Shown: positions 62,656 through 64,000 of the stretch, piece by piece
How the letters are laid out: each line of letters begins with the position of its first letter
Numbering within the stretch: the stretch's first letter is position 1
Program-made: the position numbers and the translations under genes
The notes under the pieces: model-generated
The model's input: the letters and a program-made list of their open reading frames with translations, nothing else
The model's database searches: none
Told to the model about the DNA's origin: nothing
DNA from: Sorghum bicolor
Taxonomy: Eukaryota; Streptophyta; Magnoliopsida; Poales; Poaceae
Direction: 5' to 3'
Assembly (NCBI RefSeq): GCF_000003195.3
Contig: NC_012877.2
Location: 17,849,344 to 17,913,343 of the forward strand
DNA: 64,000 nucleotides

Positions 62656-64000
62656 GCGAAGATCTAGCTTGGGGGAGATCCTCTCCCCCACTAAGGTAAG
62701 TATTCTATCCTATTTATTTTCATGCATTTTATCATTCTTACTTAAAAAAAATAAATATTTATTAGCATTTCCCTTTAGCATATATGCTTCATGTATGTTT
62801 ATATCCCTCATGGAAATGATGACTAGTTGCTTGTTAATGTTTCTCTAGTACCTAGTATACAACTTAGTATTTCTCTAAGTATGGATCACTTAGCTCACTT
62901 AAACTGCCATGAACCTAAAAACTTTGTGGGTTGCAAGTGCTAGAACTAAGTCTAAGTTGTTGTGGGACATGAGATAGTAAGACAAGAGCTACTATAATAT
63001 TTTTCTAAGCATGCATGATTATCAGAGATTTATTCTTAAAATGATCAAAACCTTAATTGTTCCTCAATGGTGATGAATTCCTACCACAGCCATATCTACT
63101 TTACATAATTGCAACCTTTCCACATAAGCTATTTGCTTTGGGTTGAGTGTCGTCAAGTCTTGTTGACCCTTGTTAAGAGACTTTTCATGCTCCTAAGATC
63201 AAGATCACGTACACACCACATATATATATGCTGCTTCTACACTGGAAGTACGCAACCACATGTATTTCGCATCCACTAAATAGGTTGCTCCATACTCTAA
63301 ATGTTAGAACATCTCTCTAAGCATTATTTGGTAAATGAGACATCAAAAGGCTAGGCAAAATGAAATAAAAAGATGGACATGTGCAAGTCCACAGAAAAAG
63401 AAAATTGAGCACATGAAAGCTCATATATAAAAAAAAGAAAAAAAAAGAAGAAAAAAAATGCTAGCCATGTCTCAATACATAGAGAGTCTATCAAATAAAG
63501 GAGCAACCTAGTCCACCATATATCACACTTGCACATCTTGATCTGGGAGTATGACACTTCTCTTCAAGGATCCGAGCTTTGACTTCGCAATATATGCAAA
63601 GTAAGTATGCTATCTCCTTTCATCCCTACCTTGAACTCCACATAAGCCTTTTAGAAATAGGATGAAATAGAGAAGGCAACTCTTACCATATGCCTTGGTG
63701 AGGAATCATACACCATTTGAGTGACATGAGAGAACCATAAGAGGAACATTTAAGCTTTCTTTTGAAAATATCACAAAACCTCTGATATGAAACTTGCTAA
63801 GAATGAGAAAGTTAGTGCTCAAGTCAAACTATTCTGTCTCTCAACCACCTAAGACAAAGGAAAAGCCATAAGCCCCATAAGGGACTAAGGTAATAGGGGT
63901 AAGTTTACATAGCTAATTTTTTCATGCAAAGAGAAGAACTTTGTTGTACACATGGTACTCTTGAAATGTGAACATAGTAACAATACCTGATCCACCGAGG
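62656..64000 (+). other. 3' non-coding internal region of element T
   Basis: It has no gene. The order of small blocks matches D's 52030-53600: GCTTGGGGGAGA (62668), ATGATGACTAGTTGCT (62816), GTCTAAGTTGTTG, TCCTACCACAGCCATAT (63080), GAGTGTCGTCAAG (63148), ATGCTGCTTCTAC..GAAGTACG (63228-63252), a purine tract with hairpins (63360-63460) and GTAAGTTTA (63901). The shared order without coding sequence suggests function at the RNA level. Confidence 0.7.

Larger units (their letters stand above)
56414..64000 (+). mobile_element. Element T: Athila-type LTR retrotransposon with gag-protease and ORF2 but no reverse transcriptase
   Basis: In order: 5' LTR, tRNA-Asp-type primer-binding site, intact gag-protease ORF, a 1.1-kb spacer with palindromes, an intact Athila-type second ORF and a 3' non-coding part. 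The window ends before the 3' LTR, which should begin soon after 64000, judging from collinearity with D. Autonomous Athila elements carry RT-RNaseH-INT between protease and the second ORF; here only 1.1 kb of non-coding DNA separates them. The left TSD copy would be GACTC (56409-56413). With both ORFs open, it seems younger than its W host. Confidence 0.85.

Overview
The window is plant nuclear DNA, most probably from a grass with a large, repeat-rich genome. I found no host gene, tRNA, rRNA or CRISPR array. Almost every base can be assigned to a transposable element. The exact species cannot be read from the sequence.

The main result is a nested stack of elements. Ten insertions can be bounded, and most have perfect target-site duplications (TSDs). 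Working names: A = Tekay-type Ty3 element (+), whose 3' end starts the window and whose 3' LTR is split over 188-24506. B = complete Tekay-type Ty3 element with an extra ORF upstream of gag (+, 2216-20323, TSD GTTGG), inserted in A's LTR. LTR-b = solo Tekay LTR (-, 13903-17859, TSD CGCTG), inside B's 3' LTR. LTR-s = solo Athila/Tat-type LTR (-, 21082-22734, TSD AAAGG) and a hAT MITE (23149-23396, TSD GTTGGCCG), both inside A's LTR. X, Y and W = three minus-strand Ty3 relatives sharing a TGGCACGCC-type primer-binding site. C = CACTA transposon (25776-42826), inserted in X's gag-protease gene. K = copia element (-, 31547-38036, TSD AGGAA), inside C. V = plus-strand Athila/Tat LTR fragment (47386-48144). 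D = non-coding, non-autonomous element (+, 48459-55151, TSD GGGGC), inside W's LTR. T = Athila-type element (+, 56414 to beyond the right edge), also in W's LTR. The inferred deepest order is W > V > Y > X > A > B > LTR-b, seven levels.

The coding content is transposition machinery. B has an upstream coiled-coil ORF and gag-protease-RT-RNase H-integrase-chromodomain, broken by a short deletion in the reverse transcriptase. K has gag to RNase H in one frame, with one in-frame TAG and an apparently shortened integrase tail. C has decayed TNP2-type and TNP1-type genes. X, Y and W are gag (and, in X, protease) remnants. T has an intact gag-protease gene and an intact second ORF of the Athila type, but the reverse transcriptase, RNase H and integrase that should lie between them are absent.

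The most unusual material is at the right. T (gag-protease plus ORF2, no pol) and D (no ORFs) share a non-coding internal backbone, including a purine-rich tract with small hairpins, so both look like non-autonomous members of one Athila/Tat group. T also carries six copies of a GGGGTCG..CGACCCC palindrome. Related LTRs carry paired GGGCGCCCGCCC boxes 21 bp apart, and several contain a second primer-binding-site-like copy just inside their 3' end. In X's gag, six in-frame TAG stops all fit loss of cytosine at CHG sites, a signature of decay under plant DNA methylation.
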